NCBI RefSeq assembly: GCF_001575205.1
Contig: NZ_LSRE01000001.1
Coordinates: 372,001 to 436,000, forward strand
From: Tsukamurella pseudospumae
Lineage (GTDB): Bacteria; Actinomycetota; Actinomycetes; Mycobacteriales; Mycobacteriaceae
Direction: 5' to 3'
DNA: 64,000 bases
The translations under genes were made by a program, and so were the position numbers. The notes below the pieces were generated by a model that worked only from the letters and a program-made list of their open reading frames with translations, did no database searches and had not been told where the DNA came from. This document shows positions 37,041-46,588 of the stretch, piece after piece. How positions within the stretch are numbered: position 1 is the first letter of the stretch; each line of letters begins with the position of its first letter.

Positions 37041-38168
37041 GTGCCGAGCAATGAGGAACGCCGTCAGGCAGCGCGCGAGAAGCTCGCGAAGCAGAACGAG
37101 CGGCGTGAAGCAGACGCGCGCAAGCGCAAGATCAAGGCCGGTGCGATCGCCGGTGTGGTCGTGGTCGCGCTCGTCGCCGCCGGTTGCTACATCTGGCTGC
37201 CGCAGGGTCCGCGCGCGCCCCTGCGCGTGGCGGCCGAGAACAAGTTCAAGTCGGAGCACGTCACCTGTGACTTCCAGGACCGCGATCCCGTCGCCGACAC
37301 GCACAAGAACCTGCCTGCGCAGAAGCAGCAGATCGCGGCGCGGCGCACGCAGGTGACCGACGCGCAGAAGCAGCTCGCCACCATGACCGGCGATCAGAAG
37401 ACCGCCGGCGAGGCGCAGATCAAGGCGTTCTCAGAGCAGACCGACAAGCTCGAGCGCCAGATCGCTCGGACCGAGAAGGCGCTCCCCGCGATCGACAAGC
37501 TGACCGAGCGCAACAAGACCGTCAGCAAGCCGAGCGGGAAGGATGTGCCGAACTCCGGCACCCTGACCGGTACCTTGACCACGAACTCCGGTCCGATCGG
37601 ATTCGAGCTGGACCGCTCGAAGGCGCCGTGCAACGTGGAGACCTTCGCCACGCTCATCGCGGCCAAGTACTTCGACAACACCCCGTGCATCCGCGAGACC
37701 GGCGGCGCCCCGACGGCCGCCAGTGGGCTGTACGTGCTGCAGTGCGGTGACCCCTCGGGCTCCGGTGTCGGTGGTCCGGGCTGGACCTCGCCCGACGAGA
37801 ACCCTGCGTTCCTCAAGGCCGCGTCGCCCGCGAACCCCATGACGGGCGGCTCGGGCACGTCGATCTACCCGGCGGGGACGATCGCCGTCGCGAACGCCAA
37901 CCAGCAGGCGGATCCCCAGTCCGGTTCGGCCGGCGTGTCGAACACCGGCGCCAGCCAGTTCTTCCTCGTCTACAAGGACTCGACGCTGCCGCCCAACTAC
38001 GCCGTCATCGGCAAGATCGACGACGCCGGCCTGACACTGCTCAAGCAGATCGCCGCCAAGGGCATCGCACCCAACGACGGTGAGCCGGCCGCCACCCCCG
38101 CCGCGCCGGTGACCGACGGCAAGCCCAAGGAGCCGGTGACCATCACCAGCATGGCGCTCGCCTCCTGA
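37041..38168 (+). CDS. ppiB: Membrane-anchored peptidyl-prolyl isomerase, cyclophilin type, with helical spacer
   Basis: 375 residues, GTG start with GAGGAGG ten bases upstream. A charged cytoplasmic helix (1-31), one membrane segment (about 32-53), an extracellular CDF motif, a Gln/Lys-rich coiled-coil-like spacer (about 92-160) and a cyclophilin domain (about 172-372). The cyclophilin core keeps Arg in CIRET (about R218), LYVLQCGDPSGSG, PAGTIAVANAN and SQFFLVYKD. It should act as a foldase outside the membrane. It heads a three-gene unit with two receptor kinases, the first of which carries a copy of its extracellular half. Confidence 0.93.
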   Translation: MPSNEERRQAAREKLAKQNERREADARKRKIKAGAIAGVVVVALVAAGCYIWLPQGPRAPLRVAAENKFKSEHVTCDFQDRDPVADTHKNLPAQKQQIAARRTQVTDAQKQLATMTGDQKTAGEAQIKAFSEQTDKLERQIARTEKALPAIDKLTERNKTVSKPSGKDVPNSGTLTGTLTTNSGPIGFELDRSKAPCNVETFATLIAAKYFDNTPCIRETGGAPTAASGLYVLQCGDPSGSGVGGPGWTSPDENPAFLKAASPANPMTGGSGTSIYPAGTIAVANANQQADPQSGSAGVSNTGASQFFLVYKDSTLPPNYAVIGKIDDAGLTLLKQIAAKGIAPNDGEPAATPAAPVTDGKPKEPVTITSMALAS

Positions 38169-38169
38169 C

Positions 38170-40179
38170 ATGACGGAGCGGCCGTCCGGGTCCGCCGACC
38201 CGCTGGCCACCATCGGCGGTTACACCGTCCTGCGCCGGCTGGGCGCGGGTGGCATGGGCGAGGTGTACCTCGTCCAGCACCCGCGCCTCCCGCGGCAGGA
38301 TGCGCTGAAGCTGCTCGGGAGCGGGGTGGTCGGCGATGCGGACGCCAAGGCCCGCTTCCTCCGGGAGGCCGACGTCCTCTCCGGGCTGAGCCACCCGAAC
38401 ATCGTCCATCTCTACGACCGGGGCGAGGACGACGGCAGGCTCTGGCTGACGATGGAGTACATCGGCGGGGCCGACGCCGCGCAACTGCTCCGCGAGTACG
38501 GGCCGATGCCCGCCGACCTCGCGCTCCGCGTGGTCGACGGGGTCGGATCGGCCCTCGACTACGGCCGCCGGACACGCGGAGTCACGCACCGGGACGTCAA
38601 GCCGGCGAACATCCTGATCGGCTTCGAGGACGGCGCGCCCGCGTCGGTGAAGCTCACCGACTTCGGCATCGCCAAGGCCCTCGAGGACGCGGTCCGCGTC
38701 ACGTCCACCGGGCTGACCATCGGCACCATGTCCTACCTCGCCCCGGAGGCGATCGAGGGCGGCTCCGTCGACCACCGATCCGATCAGTACTCGTTGGCCT
38801 GCACGGCTTTCGAGCTGCTCTCCGGCGTCGGGCCCTATCCGCGCGAGTCGGCGCGGGCCGTGGCCGCCGCGCACCTGACCGCACCGGTGCCGCTGCTGTC
38901 CGAGCGCGCCCCGCACCTCGGGCGGGCCGCGGACGCCGTCTTCGCCCGGGCGCTCGCCAAGGAACCGGGCGACCGCTATCCCGACAACGCCGAGTTCGTC
39001 GCCGACCTGCGCGCCGCACTCGCCTCGGCTCCCCGGCGCGCGCCCGTTCCGCCGACGATGCCCCCTCCCGCGCCACCCACCGCGCCCGCGTTCCAGTACG
39101 CGCCCACGCACGTTCCCGCTCCGGCTCCGGCACCGGCGGCGGCCGGTCCCAGTGCGACCGGTCCCAGTGCGGCCGGTCCGGCGGGCGCGAGAAGGTCGCG
39201 CCGGGGCGTGCTCATCGGCGGCGCGGTCGCGGCGATCGTCGTCATCGCCGCCGTGGCGGGAGCGGTGGTCCTCGCCCGGGGCGACGGTTCTTCGGCCGCC
39301 GCCGGGCCGTCGAACGCCGCCGGCGCGACGGTGACCTGCGACTTCGCCGACCGCCCCGACCAGGCCGCTGCGACCCGGACCGCCATCGCGAGCTCCCGGT
39401 CGCAGATCGACAAGGTCAAGGCCACGCTGAGCGGTCTGTCCGGCGACGAGCGAAGCGCCGTGCAGGCACAGATCGACTCGGCCGAGCAACGGAACGCGAC
39501 CATGGAGAAATCGCTTCCCGCGCTCGAGGCCCTCACCGTCAAGAACAAGGCCATCGGCAAGCCCGGCGGAACCGCGGTGCCGAGCACCGGTTCGCTGTTC
39601 GGTTCGATCGCCACCAGCGCGGGCACCCTGTCGATCGAGCTCGACCGCGCGAAGGCGCCCTGCAACGTCCGGACCTTCGAGACTCTGATCGCCGCGAAGT
39701 ACTTCGACGGCACCACGTGCCATCGCGAGACGAACGCACCGTCGACCGGCGGCCGGGGCGGCCTGTACGTGCTGCAGTGCGGCGACCCGTCCGGCTCCGG
39801 GATGGGCGGCGCCGGATGGACCTCCCCCGACGAGGCTCCCACGTTCCTGACGTCCTCCACCACACCGTCGACGAGCCAGGCCGGCTCCGAGCCGACCGTG
39901 GTCTACCCCGCGGGCACGATCGCCGTCGCGAACGCGAACGGCGGCTCCGACCACGACACCGGATCATCGCAGTTCTTCCTGGTGTACCGGGACACCGCGC
40001 TGCCGGCCACCTACAGCGTGATCGGGCGGACGAACAGCAGCGGGATCACGACGCTGGTGGACATCGCGAAGAAGGGCATCACCGCGAACGGCACCGTGCC
40101 CGCCTCCTCGGCCGGCACCGTCACCGACGGCAAACCCACTGTCCCGGTGGATATCTCCACGATGACGCTGGAATCCTGA
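38170..40179 (+). CDS. Receptor-type Ser/Thr kinase with extracellular cyclophilin domain
   Basis: 669 residues, one base after ppiB. Kinase domain 18-285: glycine loop GAGGMGEVY (25-33), Lys47, catalytic HRDVKPAN (Asp142), DFG 164-166, activation loop with several Thr/Ser, and APE 191-193. A Pro/Ala juxtamembrane linker (290-345) leads to a membrane helix (346-369). Outside are TCDFADR (389-395), a helical spacer (400-460) and a full cyclophilin domain (473-665) with Arg519 and SSQFFLVY (599-606). Residues ~388-669 align along their whole length with the extracellular half of the upstream PpiB, pointing to duplication and fusion. The kinase active site looks intact. Confidence 0.93.
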   Translation: MTERPSGSADPLATIGGYTVLRRLGAGGMGEVYLVQHPRLPRQDALKLLGSGVVGDADAKARFLREADVLSGLSHPNIVHLYDRGEDDGRLWLTMEYIGGADAAQLLREYGPMPADLALRVVDGVGSALDYGRRTRGVTHRDVKPANILIGFEDGAPASVKLTDFGIAKALEDAVRVTSTGLTIGTMSYLAPEAIEGGSVDHRSDQYSLACTAFELLSGVGPYPRESARAVAAAHLTAPVPLLSERAPHLGRAADAVFARALAKEPGDRYPDNAEFVADLRAALASAPRRAPVPPTMPPPAPPTAPAFQYAPTHVPAPAPAPAAAGPSATGPSAAGPAGARRSRRGVLIGGAVAAIVVIAAVAGAVVLARGDGSSAAAGPSNAAGATVTCDFADRPDQAAATRTAIASSRSQIDKVKATLSGLSGDERSAVQAQIDSAEQRNATMEKSLPALEALTVKNKAIGKPGGTAVPSTGSLFGSIATSAGTLSIELDRAKAPCNVRTFETLIAAKYFDGTTCHRETNAPSTGGRGGLYVLQCGDPSGSGMGGAGWTSPDEAPTFLTSSTTPSTSQAGSEPTVVYPAGTIAVANANGGSDHDTGSSQFFLVYRDTALPATYSVIGRTNSSGITTLVDIAKKGITANGTVPASSAGTVTDGKPTVPVDISTMTLES

Positions 40180-40180
40180 G

Positions 40181-41716
40181 ATGGCCGAGCCGGGGTCGCG
40201 CCTCCAGCCGGGAGAGGTCGTCGCGGGGTACGAGGTGATCCGTGTGCTCGGGGCGGGCGGGATGGGCACCGTCTACCTCGCACGTCACCCCCGCCTGCCC
40301 CGGAACCAGGCGCTGAAGGTGCTCGCCCCCGGCCTGGTCGTCGATCCCGCCTTCCGGCAGCGGTTCGGAAGGGAGGCGGACCTCGCCGCGCAGTTGGACC
40401 ACCCGAACATCGTCGCGGTGCAGGACGCCGGGGCCGACGGCGACCTGATGTGGATCGCGATGCAGTACATCGAGGGCACCGACGCCGCCGCGCTGGTCCG
40501 GAAGCGGGGCCCGCTGCCCGCGCGGCAGGCGGTGGACATCATCGGCCAGGTCGCGGCCGGGCTCGACTTCGCGCACGGCAAGGGGATGCTGCACCGCGAC
40601 GTCAAGCCGGCGAACATGCTCCTCACGTCGGGCTGGGCCGACGGCGCCGGTGACCGGCGGGCCCTGATCGCGGATTTCGGGATCGCGCGGTCGGTCGCCG
40701 AGGCGACGACGCTGACCAGTACCGGGGCCATGGTCGGCACGCTGGCGTACGCGGCACCCGAGCTCCTCGCCGGGGTCACGCCGACGGCGTCCGTCGACGT
40801 GTACGCGCTGGGCTGTTCGCTGTACGAACTGCTGACGGGCGAGCGGGTGTACCCGCGACCGGACAACATCTCGATGATGCACGCGAACGCGACCGCGACG
40901 GCGCCGCGCGTCACCGACGCGCGCCCCGAGCTGCCGCACGCGCTCGACGCGGTGCTCGCCCGCGCGCTGGCGAAGTCGCCCCGCGATCGGTTCCCGACGT
41001 GCGGGTCGTTGGCGTCCGCCGCGGCGAGCGCCCTGGCCGGCGATCCCACGCAAGCCCGTCCCGCGGCCCACCGTCCGCCCGAGCCGGCGCCGGAAGCCGC
41101 GCGCGTCCCGCAGCCGTGGGGCCCCACCGGACCGCCCGGCGAGCGCACCTGGGTGACCCCCGCGTCGCCCGCGGTTCCGCCGGCGCAGGCGGCGCAGGCA
41201 CCGTCGACGCCGGGGAAGCGGCGGTCGGCGGCGGTCCCGGCGATGCTCGTCCTCGCGGTCGTGCTGGTCGCCGTTCTCGCGACGGTGGCCGTCCTGTACC
41301 TGAGGGGCTCCGAGACGTCCTCCACCACGACGACGGGGGCCGGCCCCACCACGACCACGGGAAGCATTCCGAGCGGGGCGAGTCGGACGCCGGTGACACG
41401 CTCACTGGTGGGCACCTGGACCGGCACGGTCGTCGGCGACCAGGCCGGCTTCACGGTGTCGGCGGACATCCTGGCCGTGGGGCCGATGTCGGCGACGGTG
41501 AGCTACCCGCAGTTGGGCTGCTCGGGACGGTGGAGCGAGCGGTCCACGAGCGGGGCCGTGACCGCCCTGGTCGAGACGATCGACGTCGGCACGTGCGTGA
41601 CCTCCAACATCGAACTCGTCGCGAACGCCGACGACACGATCGGCTTCACCTCGACGTACTACTCGACGTCGCAGGGGCGCACCATGACGATCACGGCGAC
41701 GCTGCGCCGCAACTGA
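40181..41716 (+). CDS. Receptor-type Ser/Thr protein kinase with small extracellular beta domain
   Basis: 511 residues, one base after the cyclophilin-kinase. Kinase domain 17-285: loop GAGGMGTVY (24-32), Lys46, HRDVKPAN (Asp140), DFG 165-167, activation loop TLTSTGAMVGTLAYAAPE. A Pro/Ala linker precedes a membrane helix (about 346-370) and a Thr-rich stalk. The extracellular ~105 residues are beta-rich with two cysteines (PQLGCSGRW and VGTCVTSN) and a GTWTG start, similar to small sensor domains on other actinobacterial kinases. It probably works with the preceding two genes. The kinase domains of this and the preceding gene resemble each other. Confidence 0.92.
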   Translation: MAEPGSRLQPGEVVAGYEVIRVLGAGGMGTVYLARHPRLPRNQALKVLAPGLVVDPAFRQRFGREADLAAQLDHPNIVAVQDAGADGDLMWIAMQYIEGTDAAALVRKRGPLPARQAVDIIGQVAAGLDFAHGKGMLHRDVKPANMLLTSGWADGAGDRRALIADFGIARSVAEATTLTSTGAMVGTLAYAAPELLAGVTPTASVDVYALGCSLYELLTGERVYPRPDNISMMHANATATAPRVTDARPELPHALDAVLARALAKSPRDRFPTCGSLASAAASALAGDPTQARPAAHRPPEPAPEAARVPQPWGPTGPPGERTWVTPASPAVPPAQAAQAPSTPGKRRSAAVPAMLVLAVVLVAVLATVAVLYLRGSETSSTTTTGAGPTTTTGSIPSGASRTPVTRSLVGTWTGTVVGDQAGFTVSADILAVGPMSATVSYPQLGCSGRWSERSTSGAVTALVETIDVGTCVTSNIELVANADDTIGFTSTYYSTSQGRTMTITATLRRN

Positions 41717-41735
41717 CCGACGTCGGCCGACCGCG

Positions 41736-42479
41736 TCAGTTGACCGGCACGTCGACGATCGCGCGCTGCACGCCCGCGCCGGGCCCGTCGAAGTGCCACC
41801 ACTCACCGGCGTAGGCGGACAGTCCGCCGGCCGCCATCGCCGCCCGCAGCCGCGCGCGATTCGCCTGCTGCGCCGCGGTGACGCCGGAGGTCGCGTGCGC
41901 GGCCGCCTGCGGGGTGAACGCGTCGAAGTCGGTTCCCATGTCCACGAGGCCGTGTCCGGACGTGAGCGTCACGTCGACCGAGCGGCCCGTCTCGTGGCTC
42001 CGCGAGTAGGCGCCGGGCGCGGCGACCCAGGCCGGATTCGGCACCTTCTCGAACATCGTGACCTGGACCGAGTGCGGGCGGTAGCAGTCCCAGAACACGA
42101 TCCGCTCGCCGCGCTCACGCAGAATCGCGGCGGCGGTCGTCAGGCCCACCCGCATCGACTCGTGCACCAGGCATTTCGCCCCCGCGGGATAGAGCCGCAC
42201 CCCGACGAAGTTGTCGGCGGTGGCGTACCGCAGGTCGATCACCGCGTCGGGCAGGAACGTCGTCACGTCGATCAGTCCGGCGCGACGCGCCCCGTCGGAC
42301 GGGGCCGTGGTGCCGTTGGACGGCACCACCGCGCTCGGCGTGCCCGACGGTGACGGGGGCACCGTCGGCGATGGTCCCGGGCCGCCCGGCGTCGCTGCGG
42401 CGCACCCCGTGTTCACGGTGCACGCGATGATCACCGCCACCGGTAGAGCTCGCCACCCGTGCGGAGCACGCCCTCTCAT
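41736..42479 (-). CDS. VanX-like D-Ala-D-Ala dipeptidase, predicted lipoprotein (M15D)
   Basis: 247 residues. A signal peptide ends in a lipobox-like NTGC (about residue 25) and is followed by a Pro/Ser/Thr linker. The M15D core shows IDLRYATADNFVG, the zinc ligands in SHETGRSVDV and EWWHFDG, and YRP before them. Homologues split D-Ala-D-Ala or other cell-wall dipeptides. It begins 15 bp after the relA stop, so it is likely in the relA operon. A housekeeping wall-recycling role is more likely than vancomycin resistance, as no vanHA genes are here. Confidence 0.88.
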   Translation of the reverse strand: MRGRAPHGWRALPVAVIIACTVNTGCAAATPGGPGPSPTVPPSPSGTPSAVVPSNGTTAPSDGARRAGLIDVTTFLPDAVIDLRYATADNFVGVRLYPAGAKCLVHESMRVGLTTAAAILRERGERIVFWDCYRPHSVQVTMFEKVPNPAWVAAPGAYSRSHETGRSVDVTLTSGHGLVDMGTDFDAFTPQAAAHATSGVTAAQQANRARLRAAMAAGGLSAYAGEWWHFDGPGAGVQRAIVDVPVN

Positions 42480-42494
42480 CCGATCCGTCCGCTC

Positions 42495-44846
42495 CTACTG
42501 CGCCGAGGTCACCCGATAGACGTCGTAGACGCCCTCGACGTTCCGGACCACGTTGAGCACGTGCCCGAGGTGCTTCGGGTCGCCCATCTCGAAGGTGAAG
42601 CGCGACACCGCGACCCGGTCGCGCGAGGTGGTGACCGACGCGGAGAGGATGTTCACCTTCTCGTCGGCGAGCACCTTCGTCACGTCCGAGAGCAGACGGT
42701 GCCGGTCCAGCGCCTCCACCTGGATCGCCACGAGGAACACCGACGACGCGGACGGCGCCCACTTCACGTCGAGGAAGCGTTCCGGTTCCTTGCGCAGCTC
42801 CGCCACGTTGGTGCAATCGGTGCGATGCACGCTCACCCCGCCCCCGCGAGTGACGAAGCCGACGATCTCGTCGCCCGGCACCGGCGTGCAGCACTTGGCG
42901 AGCTTCGCGAGCACGCCCGGCTGACCGGTGACCAGCACACCGACGTCGGAGGCCGCCGTCGGGCCCGCGAAGGTCGACGGGGTGTTCCGCTCGGCCAGCT
43001 CCTCGGTGGCCTCCTCGATCCCGCCGAGCTGCTCCAGCATCCGCTGCACGACGGTGTGCGCGGACACCTGGTGCTCACCCACCGCCGTGTACAGCGCGGA
43101 GACGTCCGCGTACCGCAACTCCTTGGCGATGCCGGCCATCGACTCGGCGTTGGTGAGGCGCTGCAGCGGCAGGCCCGAGCGGCGCACCTCCTTGGCGATG
43201 GCGTCGCGGCCGTTCTCCAGCGCCTCCTCGCGGCGCTCCTTGGCGAACCACTGCCGGATCTTGGCCTTCGCCCGCGGGGAGACCACGAAGGTCTGCCAGT
43301 CGCGCGACGGTCCCGCGTTCTCGGCCTTGCTGGTGAACACCTCGACGACCTCGCCGTTCTCGAGCTTGCGCTCCAGTGCGACGAGGCGGCCGTTGACCCT
43401 GGCACCGATGCACCGGTGTCCCACCTCGGTGTGCACCGCGTAGGCGAAGTCGACCGGCGTCGACCCGGCCGGGAGGGTGATCACATCGCCCTTCGGAGTG
43501 AAGACGAAGATCTCCTTGACCGCGAGGTCGTACCGGAGCGATTCGAGGAACTCCCCCGGGTCCGCCGCCTCCCGCTGCCAGTCGAGCAGCTGGCGCATCC
43601 ACGCCATGTCGTCGACCTCGGCCAGGTCCGAGCCCTTCGCGCCACCCGCGCTGCGGCCCTTGGTCTCCTTGTAGCGCCAGTGCGCGGCGATGCCGAACTC
43701 GGCGGTCCGGTGCATCTCGCGGGTGCGGATCTGCACCTCCAGGGGCTTGCCCTCGGGCCCGATCACCGTGGTGTGCAGCGACTGGTACACGCCGTACCGC
43801 GGCTGCGCGATGTAGTCCTTGAACCGGCCCGCCATCGGCTGCCACAGCGAATGCACCACGCCGACGGCGGCGTAGCAGTCCCGCACCTCGTCGCAGAGGA
43901 TCCGCACGCCGACCAGGTCGTGGATGTCGTCGAAGTCGCGGCCCTTGACGATCATCTTCTGATAGATCGACCAGTAGTGCTTGGGCCGTCCCTGCACATC
44001 GGCGACGATCCGCTGCGCGGTCAGGGCGCCGTTGATCTCCGCGCGCACGGCCGCCAGGTACGTGTCCCTCGACGGTGCCCGATCGGCGACGAGCCGCACG
44101 ATCTCGTCGTACTTCTTGGGATGGAGGATGGCGAACGCGAGGTCCTCGAGCTCCCACTTCACCGTGGCCATGCCGAGCCGGTGCGCGAGCGGTGCGATCA
44201 CCTCGAGCGTCTCGCGGGCCTTGCGCGCCTGCTTCTCCGGCGGGAGGAAGCGCATGGTGCGCATGTTGTGCAGGCGGTCCGCGACCTTGATCACCAGCAC
44301 GCGCGGGTCGCGGGCCATGGCGATGATCATCTTGCGGATGGTCTCCGCCTCGGCGGCGTTACCGAGGGCCACCTTGTCGAGCTTGGTGACGCCGTCCACC
44401 AGGTGCGCGACCTCGGAACCGAAATCCGCGGTGAGCTGTTCGAGGCTGTAGCCGGTGTCCTCGACCGTGTCGTGCAGCAGCGCGGCGACGATCGTCGTGG
44501 TGTCCATGCCCAGTTCGGCGAGGATCGTCGCGACCGCCAGCGGGTGCGTGATGTACGGGTCGCCCGACTTGCGCATCTGGTCCGCGTGCCGCTGCTCCGC
44601 CACGTCGTAGGCGCGTTCGATGAGCGCGACGTCCGCCTTCGGGTACACCTCGCGGTGCAGCGCCACCAGCGGCTCGAGCACGGGCCGCACGTGGTTGCGG
44701 GTCCCCGTCATCCTGCGTGCCAGACGGGCGCGCACGCGGCGCGTGGTGGACCCCGTCGTCTCCGCGGCGGGCGGGCCGCCGGCGGGCCGCCCCGGCTCCG
44801 CGGTGGGGGTGCGCGCGGCGTCGGGCCCCTGAGACTGCAGCGACAT
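42495..44846 (-). CDS. relA: Bifunctional (p)ppGpp synthetase/hydrolase
   Basis: 783 residues, strong ribosome site (GGGGAGG, four bases before ATG). HD hydrolase domain with the motif LLHDTVEDT, synthetase domain with [13 protein letters not shown] and [13 protein letters not shown], then TGS ([22 protein letters not shown] across ~430-450), a zinc-finger/helical part ([15 protein letters not shown]) and a C-terminal ACT domain ([17 protein letters not shown]). This is the long Rsh enzyme that makes and removes the starvation alarmone. Gene order apt-relA matches mycobacteria. Confidence 0.97.
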   Translation of the reverse strand: MSLQSQGPDAARTPTAEPGRPAGGPPAAETTGSTTRRVRARLARRMTGTRNHVRPVLEPLVALHREVYPKADVALIERAYDVAEQRHADQMRKSGDPYITHPLAVATILAELGMDTTTIVAALLHDTVEDTGYSLEQLTADFGSEVAHLVDGVTKLDKVALGNAAEAETIRKMIIAMARDPRVLVIKVADRLHNMRTMRFLPPEKQARKARETLEVIAPLAHRLGMATVKWELEDLAFAILHPKKYDEIVRLVADRAPSRDTYLAAVRAEINGALTAQRIVADVQGRPKHYWSIYQKMIVKGRDFDDIHDLVGVRILCDEVRDCYAAVGVVHSLWQPMAGRFKDYIAQPRYGVYQSLHTTVIGPEGKPLEVQIRTREMHRTAEFGIAAHWRYKETKGRSAGGAKGSDLAEVDDMAWMRQLLDWQREAADPGEFLESLRYDLAVKEIFVFTPKGDVITLPAGSTPVDFAYAVHTEVGHRCIGARVNGRLVALERKLENGEVVEVFTSKAENAGPSRDWQTFVVSPRAKAKIRQWFAKERREEALENGRDAIAKEVRRSGLPLQRLTNAESMAGIAKELRYADVSALYTAVGEHQVSAHTVVQRMLEQLGGIEEATEELAERNTPSTFAGPTAASDVGVLVTGQPGVLAKLAKCCTPVPGDEIVGFVTRGGGVSVHRTDCTNVAELRKEPERFLDVKWAPSASSVFLVAIQVEALDRHRLLSDVTKVLADEKVNILSASVTTSRDRVAVSRFTFEMGDPKHLGHVLNVVRNVEGVYDVYRVTSAQ

Positions 44847-44886
44847 GGTGCCTCCCCGTGGTCCTCGTCGTGAGTGGACTAGGGAT

Positions 44887-45462
44887 TCAGCCTACCGAGA
44901 TCGTCGACACCGCGATGGGTCCGCCGGGCAATTGGCCCAGCCGCGCGCGTCCGCCGAGCGCCTCGAGCTCCAGGACGACGGACACCCGCTCGACGAGCGC
45001 GCCCGCGCACCGCAGCAGGGCCACGGCACCGGACACCGTGCCGCCGGTGGCGAGCACATCGTCGACGATGAGGATCCGTTTGCCCTGCAACGCGATCCCC
45101 TCGGCGGGGATCTCCAGCGCGGCGGTGCCGTACTCGAGCTCGTACTCCTCGTGCAGCACCGGCGGCGGCAGCTTGCCCGCCTTGCGCACCGCGAGGGTGC
45201 CCACTCCCAGCGCCAGCGCGACGCCCGACCCCAGGAGGAAGCCGCGCGCGTCGAGGCCCGCCACGAGGTCGACGGTGACCGCACCGTCGGAACCCCGGCC
45301 GGCGTCGGCCAGGCCGTCGATGACGGCGGCGAGGGCGGCACCGTCGGCGAACACGGGCGTGAGGTCGGCGAAGACGACCCCGGGCGCCGGGAAGTCCGCG
45401 ACGTGACGGGTGTGCTCGGCGACGGCGCGCGCCGCCTCGGCGCGGCCGGGCGTGTCAGTCAC
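44887..45462 (-). CDS. apt: Adenine phosphoribosyltransferase
   Basis: 191 residues, GTG start overlapping the secF 3' end by 8 bp. PRPP-binding motif [13 protein letters not shown] (about 130-142), the flexible loop [15 protein letters not shown] and the N-terminal [15 protein letters not shown] identify APRT, which salvages adenine to AMP. It lies between secF and relA; the mycobacterial lipoprotein gene Rv2585c normally found here is absent. Two copies of the iterated 9-mer lie in this short gene (45281 and 45338). Confidence 0.95.
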   Translation of the reverse strand: MTDTPGRAEAARAVAEHTRHVADFPAPGVVFADLTPVFADGAALAAVIDGLADAGRGSDGAVTVDLVAGLDARGFLLGSGVALALGVGTLAVRKAGKLPPPVLHEEYELEYGTAALEIPAEGIALQGKRILIVDDVLATGGTVSGAVALLRCAGALVERVSVVLELEALGGRARLGQLPGGPIAVSTISVG

Positions 45463-46588
45463 GACGCCGGGCCCGCTTGGTCTGCGGCCGCGCCGGCGCC
45501 TTGTCGAGCTGAACCGCCGCCGCCCCCTCGGGAGCGAGATCCTCGCCGGCGGCGATCTTCGCCCGCCGGGCCAGCACCTTGGCGGTGTGCGCCTTGTACT
45601 CGGGCCGCCGCTCCTTGAGCGAGACGAGCAGCGGGGACGCGAAGAAGACGGACGAGTACGCGCCGACCACGACGCCGACCAGCTGGATCAGGCCCAGGTC
45701 CATCAGCGTGCCGACGCCCAGCAGCCAGGCCGCGACCACCATCAGCGAGATGATCGGCAGTGCCGAGATCACGGTGGTGTTGATCGAGCGCATCAGGGTC
45801 TGGTTCACGGCGAGGTTCGCCTGCTCGCCGTACGTGCGCCGGTTGGTGTGCAGCACTCCGCGTACGTTCTCGTCGACCTTGTCGAACACGACCACCGTGT
45901 CGTAGAGGGAGAAGCCGAGGATCGTGAGCAGGCCGATGACGGTGGCCGGGCTCACCTCGAAGCCGGACCAGGCGTAGAAGCCCGCGGTGACGATCACGTC
46001 GAAGAACAGCGACGCGAGCGCGGCGAGCGCCATGTCCCACTCGCGGAACCGGACCGCGATGTAGATGGTGACGATCACCAGGAACACCACGAGTGCGAGC
46101 AGGCCGCGCTGGGTGATCTGGTCGCCCCAGGTGGAGCTGACGCCCGAGAAGCTGATGCTGTTCGGGGACGGCGCGCCGTCGCGGCCCGGCGGATGGAAGG
46201 TCTGGAACAGCGCCTCGCGGGCCTTGGTGATCTGGTCGTTGTCCAGTTCGGACAGTGAGACCTGGTAGGTCGCGGCGGCACCCGTGCCGGCGGTCTGCAC
46301 GGCCGAGGGCTCGACGCCCGTCGCGCTGCGGACGGTCTCGCGGACCTTCGCCGTGTCGACGTGCGCGCTGCCGACGGGGAACGACACCTGCGTGCCGCCC
46401 TCGAAGTCGATGCTGAACTTGAAGCCCGGGATCAGGATGCCCAGGATCGCGACGACGATGATCAGACCGGTCGCGAGGTAGTACTTGCGCCGGTGTCCGA
46501 CGATGTCGAACGCGCCGGTGCCGGTGTAGAGCTTGCTGAAGAAGGAGGCCTTCTTCTCGTTCTCCGTGACGATGTCGGTCATGCTCAC
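45455..46588 (-). CDS. secF: Protein translocase subunit SecF
   Basis: 377 residues; the GTG start overlaps the secD stop, with an ATG two codons later as alternative. Six membrane segments with the SecF signatures [32 protein letters not shown] and [19 protein letters not shown]. SecDF uses the proton gradient to assist late stages of Sec export. A charged cytoplasmic C-terminus (KRARRRD) is typical of actinobacteria. Confidence 0.96.
   Translation of the reverse strand: MSMTDIVTENEKKASFFSKLYTGTGAFDIVGHRRKYYLATGLIIVVAILGILIPGFKFSIDFEGGTQVSFPVGSAHVDTAKVRETVRSATGVEPSAVQTAGTGAAATYQVSLSELDNDQITKAREALFQTFHPPGRDGAPSPNSISFSGVSSTWGDQITQRGLLALVVFLVIVTIYIAVRFREWDMALAALASLFFDVIVTAGFYAWSGFEVSPATVIGLLTILGFSLYDTVVVFDKVDENVRGVLHTNRRTYGEQANLAVNQTLMRSINTTVISALPIISLMVVAAWLLGVGTLMDLGLIQLVGVVVGAYSSVFFASPLLVSLKERRPEYKAHTAKVLARRAKIAAGEDLAPEGAAAVQLDKAPARPQTKRARRRD

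Noticed and set aside
41736-42479. Vancomycin resistance gene vanX
   Set aside because: No vanH, vanA or VanRS genes nearby; it is a lipoprotein of the general M15D type beside relA.
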